Shown one piece after another: positions 1-9,415 of a DNA stretch of 64,000 nt (the stretch's first letter is position 1; every line of letters starts with the position of its first letter). Source of the DNA: Vagococcus teuberi. Lineage in GTDB: Bacteria > Bacillota > Bacilli > Lactobacillales > Vagococcaceae. The DNA lies in contig NZ_CP017267.1 of assembly GCF_001870205.1 (NCBI RefSeq), positions 2,034,501 to 2,098,500 of the forward strand. The letters are read 5' to 3'. Both the position numbers and the translations under genes were made by a program. The notes under the pieces were generated by a model. It was not told the origin of the DNA and did no database searches. It was given only the letters and a program-made list of their open reading frames with translations.

Positions 1-70
1 ATTTTTTGATGATATCTTCTAAACGGTGTCGTTGTATCGCGTCGTCTTCGCAAATAAATATGGGGACCAT
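1..70 (-). CDS. Response regulator, AgrA/ComE-like (N-terminal fragment, cut by window edge)
   Basis: Only the first 23 codons are visible. They read MVPIFICEDDAIQRHRLEDI, the start of a receiver domain: a hydrophobic beta strand followed by the acidic pair E-D-D that binds magnesium. The start ATG (68-70) has a strong AGGAGG seven bases upstream. The gene sits directly after a GHKL histidine kinase, so it is probably the partner regulator, of the LytTR-output AgrA/ComE type. The output domain lies outside the window, so the LytTR assignment is inference. It is in the same frame as the kinase with no stop codon between them. Confidence 0.75.
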   Translation of the reverse strand, partial: MVPIFICEDDAIQRHRLEDIIKK

Positions 71-1150
71 CTTTTTACCTCCTGAGTTGATGATTATTTT
101 TTGGATAAAGTGTTTGTCTGTCATAGATGTTTCTAACATGAGGTGTTTTTCTCGTTTACTCAATTCTCTTAAATTTGATAAACCAAGTCCTCTATTGTCA
201 TCTTTAGTTGAAAATCCTTCGACTTCTAATTGATGCAGAGATAGGGTGTTATCCCTAATCGGATTTTTTATGACAAATAAATAATTATCATCTAATGAAA
301 ACAAACCAACTTCTATTTTTCCATCTGGTATATGAACGACTTCCTCTATAGTATTATCAAATAGTATGCCTATCATCCTTATGAGTACCACAAAATCCAC
401 TGGCAAATTATCTGATATGACATCTGGCACTTCCATTTGAACTAATACACCTTGGTCTTTTGCTAACAACATTTTGATTGCCAGAATACTTTTTAATTCA
501 TCAGACTTTATATTTGAGAGTTCTTTAAAGTTAAAAGAGTTTGTGTCTAGTAGTTCCTGTGTTGGTCTAATAACTTCTTGATAGCAGTGAGATAGTTTGT
601 CCATATCTTTTAACTGAATAAAGTAATCCAATGAAGATAGAATATTAACATAGTCATGTTTAAATTTTCTGATTTCATTGTACTGTCTTGTTGTTTCTTT
701 GGCGTATTCGTTCATATACTTCATTTCTAATGTTTGCTTTACGACTTCTAGCCTAAGCTCTTGGCTATTTGATATAGATTGCATAGACGTATAAATCAAT
801 ACAGCAAAAGCCATAATAATGATGATACTCACGAGAACTGGTACCTCTGTCCCAACATAATATCTGTATATTCATATGACTCTGACCCTGCATAAAGGAA
901 TTAATAAACAACCGACTGCTACTTTTTCTTTTTTTCTAGATTGAATAAACGGTATAACTTTATCTCTTACTAGCACACTTACCACATAGATAAGAAGGTA
1001 CAAAAATAGTTCTGAAATTATCAGTCCTATATCCATACTCCATCCAAAATAGCGAAACAAGCGAACGATTTTTATGGTTAAATCTGATAAAACTATGGGA
1101 ATTAAAAACGATATATTTAATAGCGTTGATATTTGAAGAAAATAAGCCAT
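71..1150 (-). pseudogene. GHKL (AgrC/HPK10-like) sensor histidine kinase with an in-frame TGA
   Basis: A membrane sensor kinase. The first part (1150-875) encodes about 92 residues with two or three hydrophobic segments and ends at TGA (872-874). The same frame continues beyond it with another membrane segment (VPVLVSIIIIMAFAVLIY), a coiled coil, the phospho-acceptor motif FKHDYVNIL and the ATP-binding motif NRGLGLSNL. That order is typical of peptide-pheromone kinases of the AgrC/ComD class. Because the frame is unchanged across the stop, a point mutation is the simplest explanation; read-through or a separate start for the soluble half are alternatives. The start ATG is preceded by GAGGCG. 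No agrB/agrD-type gene lies upstream, where the ABC gene is found instead. The frame also lacks a stop before the response regulator. Confidence 0.7.
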
Positions 1151-1212
1151 GATTATCGCCTCACTGGCCAGTTGTTTAGTTTGATTACTTTTATTTTATC
1201 ACATGTTTCCTA

Positions 1213-1252
1213 CAAAAAAGAAAAAAGCCAAGAGCAGTTGCTCCTAGCTTTT
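1213..1252 (-). terminator. Rho-independent terminator of the ABC transporter gene
   Basis: On the minus strand an AGC..GAGCA/TGCTC..GCT stem overlaps the stop codon of the ABC gene and is followed by a long T-rich run. Confidence 0.75.
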
Positions 1253-2966
1253 AGTTTCTAAATTGTGCGTCATATAATTTTTTATATGCTCCTTGTTTTT
1301 GCATTAACTCTTCATGTGAGCCACTTTCAACGATACCTGTTGTATCAACGACAACAATACGAGTTGCATCCTTAATTGTCGCTAAACGGTGTGCGATGAT
1401 GAGAGTCGTGCGTCCTTTAGCCAGTGAACCTAGTGACTCTTGAATCACTTGTTCTGTTTCTGTATCAAGAGCTGATGTGGCTTCATCTAAAATTAAAATT
1501 GGTGGATTCTTTAAAAACATGCGAGCAATCGCCACACGTTGTTTCTGTCCGCCTGATAATCTCACACCACGTTCGCCGATGACTGTGTCTAACCCATCAG
1601 GCAAGCCGTCTATAACTTGTTCTAAATGAGCGAGTTTCACGGCCTCTAACACATCTTCTTCTGTTGCATCTAATTTTCCATATAAAATATTTTCCTTAAT
1701 CGTTCCTGGAAATAAAAAGACATCTTGTTGGACTAATCCAATTTGTTCACGCAATGATTTTAATGTAACGTCTTGAATGTTTTGACCATCAATCAAAATA
1801 TCACCACTATCAATATCATAAAAGCGTGGTAATAAATGGCATAAGGTTGTTTTCCCTGCCCCACTTGGCCCAACAAAAGCCACTGTTTCCCCTAATTTTA
1901 TATCTAAAGATAAGTTATCAAATACTTGCGTGCCATCACTGTAGCTAAATGAAACATCTCTGTATTCAATGTTTCCTGTCACTGGTTTTAAGTCAACTGC
2001 CGTGTCACTATCTTGGATAGAGGGCTCTTTGTCAATCTCTTCAACAAATCGCTTGAATCCGGCAAACCCTTTTGGATAACTCTCAATCATAGTATTGATT
2101 TTCTCAATTGGTCTAGCAAACACATTTGATAACAAGATAAACCCAACGAAATTCCCATTGGTTATGTCCCCACGTATCGTGTAATAAGACCCAAATAATA
2201 AAGCAAATAAATTAATCAACCGAATCATCAAATAGTTATATGATGAACTCACTGCCATCGTTTTATAAAAAGCTAGTTTTGATTGACGATATAATTCGTT
2301 TAGTCCGGCAAACCGAGTGACCTCATGTTCTTCATTGGCAAAAGCTTGCGTCACACGAATTCCACTCACACTGGCTTCAATTCCTGCATTAAATTCGCCA
2401 AGATTTTCATAAATCGTTGTATTGACTTTTGTCATTTTTTTATTGAAAAAGACTAATGCAATCGTAATAAAAGGCACCATCACAGCTGTCGCAAAAGCTA
2501 GTTGAGGATGAATTTGAAACATTAATAGAAATGACCCAACAAGTGTCATAATCGTGATAAACACATCTTCTGGTCCATGATGAGCCAGTTCTGAAATTTC
2601 AAATAAATCACTCGTTAAACGTGTCATCAGCTTTCCTGTTTTTTGGTTGTCATAATAGTCGTAAGGTTGTTTTTGCAAGTGTGTAAATAACTCATTACGC
2701 ATATCCGTTTCGATATTAACCCCTAACTTATGTCCAAAATAAACCACGACATACTGTAATGTGGTATTGATGACGTAAAATCCAAACAATGCCGCACTGA
2801 CTAATAAAATCAAGCGAATATTTTTTAACGGCATAATTCTATCAATCACTTGATTGACAATAACCGGAAATGATAATTCAAGTAATGCTGCGATAATTGC
2901 ACATGTAAAATCGACAATGAATAATGCTTTATACGGTCGATAATACGAAAAGAATCGTTTTACCAT
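1251..2966 (-). CDS. ABC exporter half-transporter (fused membrane and ATPase domains)
   Basis: A 571-residue type I ABC exporter that would act as a homodimer or heterodimer and use ATP to export a drug, lipid or peptide. Residues 1-310 hold the six-helix membrane domain, including the coupling-region sequence YDNQKTGKLMTRLTSD. Residues from about 330 form the nucleotide-binding domain: Walker A GPSGAGKTT near 366, a Q-loop, signature LSGGQKQR, Walker B ILILDEATSALD and the switch histidine in IIAHRLAT. The start has AGGAGGAG upstream. It stands alone with its own terminator. Its nearest named relatives would be the multidrug/lipid exporters of the MsbA/BmrA class; the substrate cannot be read from the sequence. 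Confidence 0.9.
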   Translation of the reverse strand: MVKRFFSYYRPYKALFIVDFTCAIIAALLELSFPVIVNQVIDRIMPLKNIRLILLVSAALFGFYVINTTLQYVVVYFGHKLGVNIETDMRNELFTHLQKQPYDYYDNQKTGKLMTRLTSDLFEISELAHHGPEDVFITIMTLVGSFLLMFQIHPQLAFATAVMVPFITIALVFFNKKMTKVNTTIYENLGEFNAGIEASVSGIRVTQAFANEEHEVTRFAGLNELYRQSKLAFYKTMAVSSSYNYLMIRLINLFALLFGSYYTIRGDITNGNFVGFILLSNVFARPIEKINTMIESYPKGFAGFKRFVEEIDKEPSIQDSDTAVDLKPVTGNIEYRDVSFSYSDGTQVFDNLSLDIKLGETVAFVGPSGAGKTTLCHLLPRFYDIDSGDILIDGQNIQDVTLKSLREQIGLVQQDVFLFPGTIKENILYGKLDATEEDVLEAVKLAHLEQVIDGLPDGLDTVIGERGVRLSGGQKQRVAIARMFLKNPPILILDEATSALDTETEQVIQESLGSLAKGRTTLIIAHRLATIKDATRIVVVDTTGIVESGSHEELMQKQGAYKKLYDAQFRN

Positions 2967-3009
2967 CTAACTCCTCCTAAATAAATACTGTAAAATAAAC
3001 TATATCATA

Positions 3010-3044
3010 CAAAAAGAAAAACATGAAAGAGTGACCTTTCATGT
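3010..3044 (-). terminator. Terminator of the sbcD-sbcC-helicase operon
   Basis: Minus-strand stem ACATGAAAG/CTTTCATGT with a six-base loop, followed by TTTTTCTTTTTG. It overlaps the helicase stop codon. Confidence 0.8.
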
Positions 3045-6000
3045 TAATCCTCATCACCAATGGCTAAAATATGTTTAATATCATCCATCGTCATTGATGA
3101 CAATTCTGGTGCATCTTCTGAATGAAGGACTTTTTGGAACAGTGCTTTTTTTTCTAATTGAAGTTGATTCATTCGCTCTTCAATGGTGCCTTCAGCTAAT
3201 AATCGCCATACTTCTACTTTTTTTGTTTGACCTATACGATGAGCTCGACCTGTTGCTTGTTCCTCAACTGCTGGATTCCACCACAAATCATATAAAATGA
3301 CCGTATCTGCTCCTGTAAGGTTTAATCCTGTTCCACCAGCTTTAAGTGAAATCAAGAAAACATCTTTTTCGCCACGATTAAATCTCTCAACCAATTTTTG
3401 ACGCTCTTTAACCGGTGTGCTACCACGCAAGTAAAATGTACCGACGTCTCTTTTTGCTAACTCATCTTCTAAAATGCTTAGCATTCCAGTAAATTGAGAA
3501 AATAATAATACGCGTCGACCATTACTTTTGGCTTGTTCAATTAAATCAAGTGCTTGATCCATTTTTCCAGAACCACCTGTGTACCCGTCAATGAATAATC
3601 CTGGATGGCAACAAATCTGACGCAGCCGAGTAATACCAGCTAAAATTGACATACGTTGTTTGTTAAAATCTTTTTCATTAAGCTGTGACATAGATTCTTG
3701 AATTTGTTTTAAATAAGCCACGTACACGGTTTTTTGTTCCCCTGTTAATTGAGAATATCGATCTGTTTCCACTTTATCTGGTAAATCTTGCAAGACTTCT
3801 TTTTTCACTCGACGTAATACAAAAGGCTTAATCATTGTGGCGACTTCAGTTGTTTCAAGCTGCTTAAACCGACGTTTTGGTGGGAAAAATCCCGGCATCA
3901 ATAATTTAAATAATGACCATAATTCTTCTAATCTATTTTCAATTGGCGTCCCACTTAAAGCAAATACGCGATCTGATTTTAATCCAGATATTGATTGGAA
4001 CGTTTTTGTTGTCGAATTTTTCACCATTTGTGCTTCATCTAAAATCACACTGTGACAATCAATTTTTCTAAATTCTGTACTATCTTGACGTAACGTTGAA
4101 TAAGAAATAATCGCCACATCAACATCATCAAGTGACGCAATTTGTTCGTTTCTTTCTTCTTTTCCACCGATAATCAACTTAGATTTTAAACTTGGTGCAA
4201 ATTTTTCTAACTCAAGTTGCCAATTATACAACAAACTAGCTGGAGCTACGATGACACTTGGTTTTGTCAACTCGCCATCTTCTTTTTCTGACAGTAAATA
4301 CGCAATAGTCTGAATGGTTTTACCTAACCCCATATCATCAGCCAAAATTCCGCCAAAGTGATATTTGCTAAGTATTTTAAACCACTTAAAGCCTGTTAAC
4401 TGATAGTCACGTAACGTGGCATTTAATTTATTCGGTAAAGAAACTTCAACCTTTTCAGGATGGGTCAACTCGTCAACCATCGTTTCAAAATAATCACTCG
4501 TCTCGACATCTGATAACTGTGTCATAGCTTCACTCAATACTAAACTACGATAAGTTGGGACTTCTAAACGATTACCATCTAGACGAATATCTTCACGCAA
4601 TAAGCGTAGCATTTGATTGGTTTCTTTATATGCCTCATCATCAAGCATCAACACCTGACCATTGCGTAGCTGATGATACTCTTTATTTTGCATTAAACTA
4701 CTTAATACGTCATTGACTTCTGTTTCATCAACAGATGAAATATCAAATTGGATATCAAACCATGACCCATTTTCAATAATACGAGCTTTTGGTTGATGCT
4801 CATCTGCTGTTAAATACAAAGCTTTAATATCATCTGAAAGATGCACAGTCGTGTATTTTTCAAACGTTGGAATTTCTCTTGTGAAGAAGTAAAAACGTTC
4901 CAAATCATTTGGAAAAGTTTTGCTATATTTTTGTGCATAAGTTCCGTACCCATAATGACGTAATAGTGTCAGTAGCCGTTCCTCTTGTACTTTATCACGT
5001 AACACGACACCTTCTTCACCGATGGACGTGCTATATTTCGGTTCATTTGAAAAGACATAATCCCCGTAACAAAAATCAACACGAACTACTAATGATGCCT
5101 CTTCTTTGTGGAAGTACAACTTAATATCTAATGGATATCGTAATACCTCATCATCTAATGATTCGGGTAATTCAAAGTCACACAACAATGCTAGTTGAGG
5201 TAAAACATACGAAAAGAGTGAACTCACCTGATCTTTGGTATAGTAAATTGTTGGCTTATCAAGTCGTTTCAGCATTTGGGTTAACACTTGATAACTAGCT
5301 GCCTGCTCTTCTGTTAATTCGTAAAAGCCATCTGTTCCAACTAACCATCGGTATTCTTCTAAAAACACAATAAACGGATCAATAATTGTCAATTCGTAAT
5401 CCGTTAAACCCACTGGTGATAAAGTTACTGTCAATGGAATCTTCCCTTGATGAATCACCGCACGTTTAATCTGAGTATCAAACCCTTTTATAACAAATGC
5501 CTTGTCATGTTTAAAGTGATCAAATAACTCACGTGCTTCTTGCTTACTTAATATCATATAGCGTCTATCAATCACAGATTTAGCTTGTGAGCGACTATTA
5601 ACGACTAATGTTTGTTGTTCTTTCATAGCCAACATACTGTGAATCAATGCATTATCTTCTGAATTAAATGCAGTTGCTCCGACTTTCCAATTAATCGTGC
5701 TAATCCGAATTTCCCTATCTTGTTTGTATGCTTCTAAAAATTCATCCATATTTTTTACAACATACGTTTTATTTGGTGTATCTCGTCTTCCGATTCTTAA
5801 ATGGAGTCCCAAAACGGATTGTTCATCATGATACTCAGACGTTGGGACAATGTCTATTCCATATGTTAAAAACAAATCATCTGTTTGTCTAATCAGTTTT
5901 CTAAGTTCTGCTTCTTGCAGTCGTTCAAATCCTTTTGTAAAAACAACAGCTGGAGAAATAACTTTTGGTGCATCTGTTTCTTTTAATTCCGTACGAGGAA

Positions 6001-6262
6001 TAAATCGTGATACCCTTTGTTCACGCATTGCAAGTTCTACTGCTACTGTGTGCTTGCAATAACCATGTTGTTCCCAATACATACACTGGCATACATCATC
6101 TTCTTTAGCTGTTCCGTCTAGTTCAACATAAAGCATGTCACTTCCGATGACTTCAGCGTACCATACACGTCTTTCTAGATTTTTAGACCAAGAGACAACC
6201 CTGCCTTCTTTGGCACACTCTCGTCCTTCTTCTATTACTTTTTCCGGTATGGACCACTTCAT
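3044..6262 (-). CDS. SNF2/RapA-family DNA helicase with N-terminal SWIM zinc finger
   Basis: A 1072-residue Swi2/Snf2 ATPase, expected to translocate on double-stranded DNA or remodel protein-DNA complexes. A SWIM zinc finger (C58, C60, C69, H71) lies near the N-terminus, followed by a long middle region of the bacterial SNF2-associated type. The C-terminal half has both RecA-like lobes: motif I DDMGLGKTIQT, motif II DEAQ, motif III ALSGTPIENR, and motif VI in QATGRAHRIGQ. The start ATG has AAGGAG upstream and lies 11 bases after the sbcC stop, so it is probably co-transcribed with sbcDC. A shared role in DNA repair or end processing is inference from that position. Confidence 0.9.
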   Translation of the reverse strand: MKWSIPEKVIEEGRECAKEGRVVSWSKNLERRVWYAEVIGSDMLYVELDGTAKEDDVCQCMYWEQHGYCKHTVAVELAMREQRVSRFIPRTELKETDAPKVISPAVVFTKGFERLQEAELRKLIRQTDDLFLTYGIDIVPTSEYHDEQSVLGLHLRIGRRDTPNKTYVVKNMDEFLEAYKQDREIRISTINWKVGATAFNSEDNALIHSMLAMKEQQTLVVNSRSQAKSVIDRRYMILSKQEARELFDHFKHDKAFVIKGFDTQIKRAVIHQGKIPLTVTLSPVGLTDYELTIIDPFIVFLEEYRWLVGTDGFYELTEEQAASYQVLTQMLKRLDKPTIYYTKDQVSSLFSYVLPQLALLCDFELPESLDDEVLRYPLDIKLYFHKEEASLVVRVDFCYGDYVFSNEPKYSTSIGEEGVVLRDKVQEERLLTLLRHYGYGTYAQKYSKTFPNDLERFYFFTREIPTFEKYTTVHLSDDIKALYLTADEHQPKARIIENGSWFDIQFDISSVDETEVNDVLSSLMQNKEYHQLRNGQVLMLDDEAYKETNQMLRLLREDIRLDGNRLEVPTYRSLVLSEAMTQLSDVETSDYFETMVDELTHPEKVEVSLPNKLNATLRDYQLTGFKWFKILSKYHFGGILADDMGLGKTIQTIAYLLSEKEDGELTKPSVIVAPASLLYNWQLELEKFAPSLKSKLIIGGKEERNEQIASLDDVDVAIISYSTLRQDSTEFRKIDCHSVILDEAQMVKNSTTKTFQSISGLKSDRVFALSGTPIENRLEELWSLFKLLMPGFFPPKRRFKQLETTEVATMIKPFVLRRVKKEVLQDLPDKVETDRYSQLTGEQKTVYVAYLKQIQESMSQLNEKDFNKQRMSILAGITRLRQICCHPGLFIDGYTGGSGKMDQALDLIEQAKSNGRRVLLFSQFTGMLSILEDELAKRDVGTFYLRGSTPVKERQKLVERFNRGEKDVFLISLKAGGTGLNLTGADTVILYDLWWNPAVEEQATGRAHRIGQTKKVEVWRLLAEGTIEERMNQLQLEKKALFQKVLHSEDAPELSSMTMDDIKHILAIGDED

Positions 6263-6273
6263 TTTACCACTCC

Positions 6274-9200
6274 TTACGTGAATTCTAGCTGTGGTGTCGC
6301 ATGACTTCGATTGTCTTTAGACACTGATATTTTTAATTGTTGTGGGATTCTTTCTTTTAATTCATTAACATGAGAAATAATGCCAATCAATCGATTACTC
6401 TCACCCATTGTTTCAAGCGCACGAATCGCTGTTTCAAGTGCCTCCTCATCTAGCGAGCCAAACCCTTCGTCAACAAACATCGCATCAATTTTCACACCGC
6501 CTGCTTCACTTTGAATCACTTCAGCTAGTGCCAATGCTAATGTAAGAGACGCAATAAAACTCTCGCCACCTGACAGAGTATTGACTCCTCTTAGTTGCCC
6601 CACATTGTCATCAAAAATATCAATTTCTAAACCTGTTTTTTTCTTCGAGGATTGTTTGACATCTCTTAATGCAAAGGTATATCGACCTCGTGTGAGTTTT
6701 TTCAATGTGTGGTTTGCAACGGCCAAAATTTTACGCAGATAGCTTTGCAACACATATCGCTCAATGCTTAATTTATTGTCACTATCTCCATTTAACACAT
6801 CTGATAACACACTCAGCTCATGCAATACTCGCATATCTTCTTTGATATCTGTCATCAATGTCTGAATCGTTTGAATTGTTTTATTGTTATTCTCCAATTT
6901 AATTTCTTGTTGACGTTTATCATCTACCACTTGTTCATACTTTTGGTTTGCTACTTGGTATAGTTTCTCTAATTTTGTTAAATCTGGTTTGTCTGCTTCT
7001 TTCGTTTTATCTTTCAAGCTCGATAACGTTTCTTTTAATGAGTAAATTTCTTTTTCAAATTGAGCAATGGTTTCTTCATACCTTACTTTATTTTCTTTAT
7101 CGGCTAAGATAGTTTGAAGCATCTCTTCATCCCACTGATAATCAAATAAAAAGGCTGTTTTACTTTTTTCAAGTTCGGTTAATTCGTTTTGTAGGACTTG
7201 TTTATTATGTTCTAATTCCTCTAGCCTTGTTTGTAATTTCGTTTTATCAGTCATCATCTCAGATAATGATTTGTCACATTGTTTGCTTTCTTCATACCAA
7301 GTATCAATTTGTTGCTTGATTGTTTGTTGTTCTTTTTTTGCTTCTTCAAAAGAAGTAACATCTGTTCCTATACGTTTTTTCAACTCATCATTACTATGTT
7401 GACACAATCGTTTTTCTTCTTTGATTTGTTGGATAGTAGTCTGACTTTCACTTCGTTTTTTATCAAGCTGACCTAACTCAGCTTTAGCTTGTTCCAACTC
7501 TTCTTGTTTGACTTCAAGTTCTGTTAGCTGTTGTGTATAATCACTCACTTGTTGAGTGGTTATTTTAACTTGTTTAGTCACTGTTTCTAACCAATGTGTC
7601 TTATCTATCTCTACCATATTAGTTGATATTTTCTCTGATAAACTGGTTTGTTTGGATACTAAACTAGTTACCTTATCTTGTGTCGCATCTTTTTGTGCTT
7701 GTAGATGACTGATATCTTGAACTAACTGCTCTTCTTTTGTTGTAAGACATTCTATTTTCTGTTCTAAGACATCAAATTCTTCTTTGGATAGTTGTGTTAC
7801 ATGAGCAGGTTCTGGATGGTCAATCGCGCCACAAACTGGACAAGGTTCACCGTCTATCAAATCTAAACTCAATCTAGCAATTTGACCTCGTGCCCACGAA
7901 TCTTTTTTCTCTGCTAATTTAAGCTTTAAGTCCTCTAATTCTTTTTGTCGTAACAACAGTGTCTCTTCATGTTTTTCATACTCTTTTTTTAAAGACTCTT
8001 CTTCACCAAGATAAGTTTGAAAAGATGTCACATCGTCTAATAATGATGTTTCTTTCACTTGTTTTTCTTTTAAGTTAGTCAGTTCCTTGTATAAAGAAGG
8101 AATAGTATCCACTGCTTGTTGCAACTCATCTTGGTTTTGTTTTGCGTTTTCAACATGTGTTTCAAGCTCTTTTAATTCAACTGCTTGTTTTTCTTCTTCT
8201 GTGACTAACTCTGCTAGTTTTTTAGCTAACTGTGCTTCTTCTTCAAATAATGGCAGACGTTCTTCTAATTTCACCAAATAAGTTTCAAGCTCTTTTATCG
8301 TTGTTTCTTGATTATCTAGCGCTTTTTTCTTATCAACTAATTCCAAGTGATGTTTTTCTACCTCGTGAAGTTCTGTTTTGGTTATCGTTTGTTGTTGCAC
8401 TTGTTCATCTAGCTTTGTCTGAGAAGTGCTGATATCAATCAGTACTTTTTCTAATGGTTCTAATTGAGAAAAACGTGTCATACGTTGTTTCAAGTCATTG
8501 ATTTTCTCTGTTTCAAGCAATCGTTTCTCTAGCATTTTTTCGGTTTCATCTTTTTCGACAAATAATTTTTCTAACGCTCGAGCTACTTCTAATCCAGCAA
8601 GTTGGTCATCCCGTTCTTTCTTAACTAACGTCACGTTATCATTTAAATCAGCAATGTGTTGCTCTTTTTTTTGTTTTTGTTCATCATATAACGCTAATTT
8701 TTCTTCGATTGTCCTATCACCTGACACAGTTTCTAGGAACTCTTCATCCCATTCGACTTGTTCAAAGAGCGTTTGTAATTTTTGTTGTTCTTTCTTTAAC
8801 TCATTAGAATGCTCTTTTTTCTTATCTTTAAGCTTTCTAGCGATTTCTTGATACTTAGAAGTATCAAATAACTGGCGTAAGACAGCTTCTTTATTGTCAC
8901 TATCAGATTGTAGAAACCGTTGAAAATCACCTTGTGGCAACATCACGATTTGCGAAAATTGTTTTGCACTAAGTTGTAATAACTCTTGGATATGAATGTT
9001 AACATCCATTTGTTTGGTATACTGTGCTTCTTCTTTCCCATCTTCATCAAAAATTGTCAAAACTGATTTGGCTTTTTCTAATTTTTCTCCCTCACCACGT
9101 AACCTTCTACGTAATTGCTCCGGCTCACGAACGATATGATACGTTTTTTTGTCATGTTCAAACACAAATGTTACGCGTGTCACATCATCAATCGTCGAAA

Positions 9201-9405
9201 AATTTGACCGCATTTCTTTTGCTTCACGAGAATCACCTGATGTGTTTCCATATAATGCATAACTCATCGCATCAAAAAGTGTTGTCTTCCCAGAACCTGT
9301 TTTACCTGAAATTAAAAACAATGATTGTGCGTAAAAAGAAGAAAAATCAATCGTCTCATCTTCATATGGTCCAAAATATTCTAACGTTAATGTTAAAGGC
9401 TTCAT
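6274..9405 (-). CDS. sbcC: SbcC nuclease subunit (Rad50-like SMC ATPase)
   Basis: A 1043-residue Rad50 homologue that pairs with SbcD to cut hairpins and blocked DNA ends. The Walker A motif GKTGSGKTT is at residues 34-42. Two long coiled-coil arms rich in Glu, Gln and Lys are joined by a zinc hook, CPVC, near residue 520. The C-terminal half-domain has the signature LSGGES and Walker B MFVDEGFGSLDEEAL. The length is normal for Gram-positive SbcC. The start has GGAGGG upstream and lies 10 bases after the sbcD stop. Operon order is sbcD, sbcC, SNF2 helicase. Confidence 0.96.
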   Translation of the reverse strand: MKPLTLTLEYFGPYEDETIDFSSFYAQSLFLISGKTGSGKTTLFDAMSYALYGNTSGDSREAKEMRSNFSTIDDVTRVTFVFEHDKKTYHIVREPEQLRRRLRGEGEKLEKAKSVLTIFDEDGKEEAQYTKQMDVNIHIQELLQLSAKQFSQIVMLPQGDFQRFLQSDSDNKEAVLRQLFDTSKYQEIARKLKDKKKEHSNELKKEQQKLQTLFEQVEWDEEFLETVSGDRTIEEKLALYDEQKQKKEQHIADLNDNVTLVKKERDDQLAGLEVARALEKLFVEKDETEKMLEKRLLETEKINDLKQRMTRFSQLEPLEKVLIDISTSQTKLDEQVQQQTITKTELHEVEKHHLELVDKKKALDNQETTIKELETYLVKLEERLPLFEEEAQLAKKLAELVTEEEKQAVELKELETHVENAKQNQDELQQAVDTIPSLYKELTNLKEKQVKETSLLDDVTSFQTYLGEEESLKKEYEKHEETLLLRQKELEDLKLKLAEKKDSWARGQIARLSLDLIDGEPCPVCGAIDHPEPAHVTQLSKEEFDVLEQKIECLTTKEEQLVQDISHLQAQKDATQDKVTSLVSKQTSLSEKISTNMVEIDKTHWLETVTKQVKITTQQVSDYTQQLTELEVKQEELEQAKAELGQLDKKRSESQTTIQQIKEEKRLCQHSNDELKKRIGTDVTSFEEAKKEQQTIKQQIDTWYEESKQCDKSLSEMMTDKTKLQTRLEELEHNKQVLQNELTELEKSKTAFLFDYQWDEEMLQTILADKENKVRYEETIAQFEKEIYSLKETLSSLKDKTKEADKPDLTKLEKLYQVANQKYEQVVDDKRQQEIKLENNNKTIQTIQTLMTDIKEDMRVLHELSVLSDVLNGDSDNKLSIERYVLQSYLRKILAVANHTLKKLTRGRYTFALRDVKQSSKKKTGLEIDIFDDNVGQLRGVNTLSGGESFIASLTLALALAEVIQSEAGGVKIDAMFVDEGFGSLDEEALETAIRALETMGESNRLIGIISHVNELKERIPQQLKISVSKDNRSHATPQLEFT

Positions 9406-9415
9406 GATTTCCCTC

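Noticed and set aside
6-233. A plus-strand open frame of 75 codons at the left edge
   Set aside because: It is the shadow of the kinase and response-regulator genes, whose motifs are clear on the minus strand.
9024-9407. A 127-codon plus-strand frame inside sbcC
   Set aside because: It is antisense to the conserved SbcC ATPase head and has the composition of a shadow frame.
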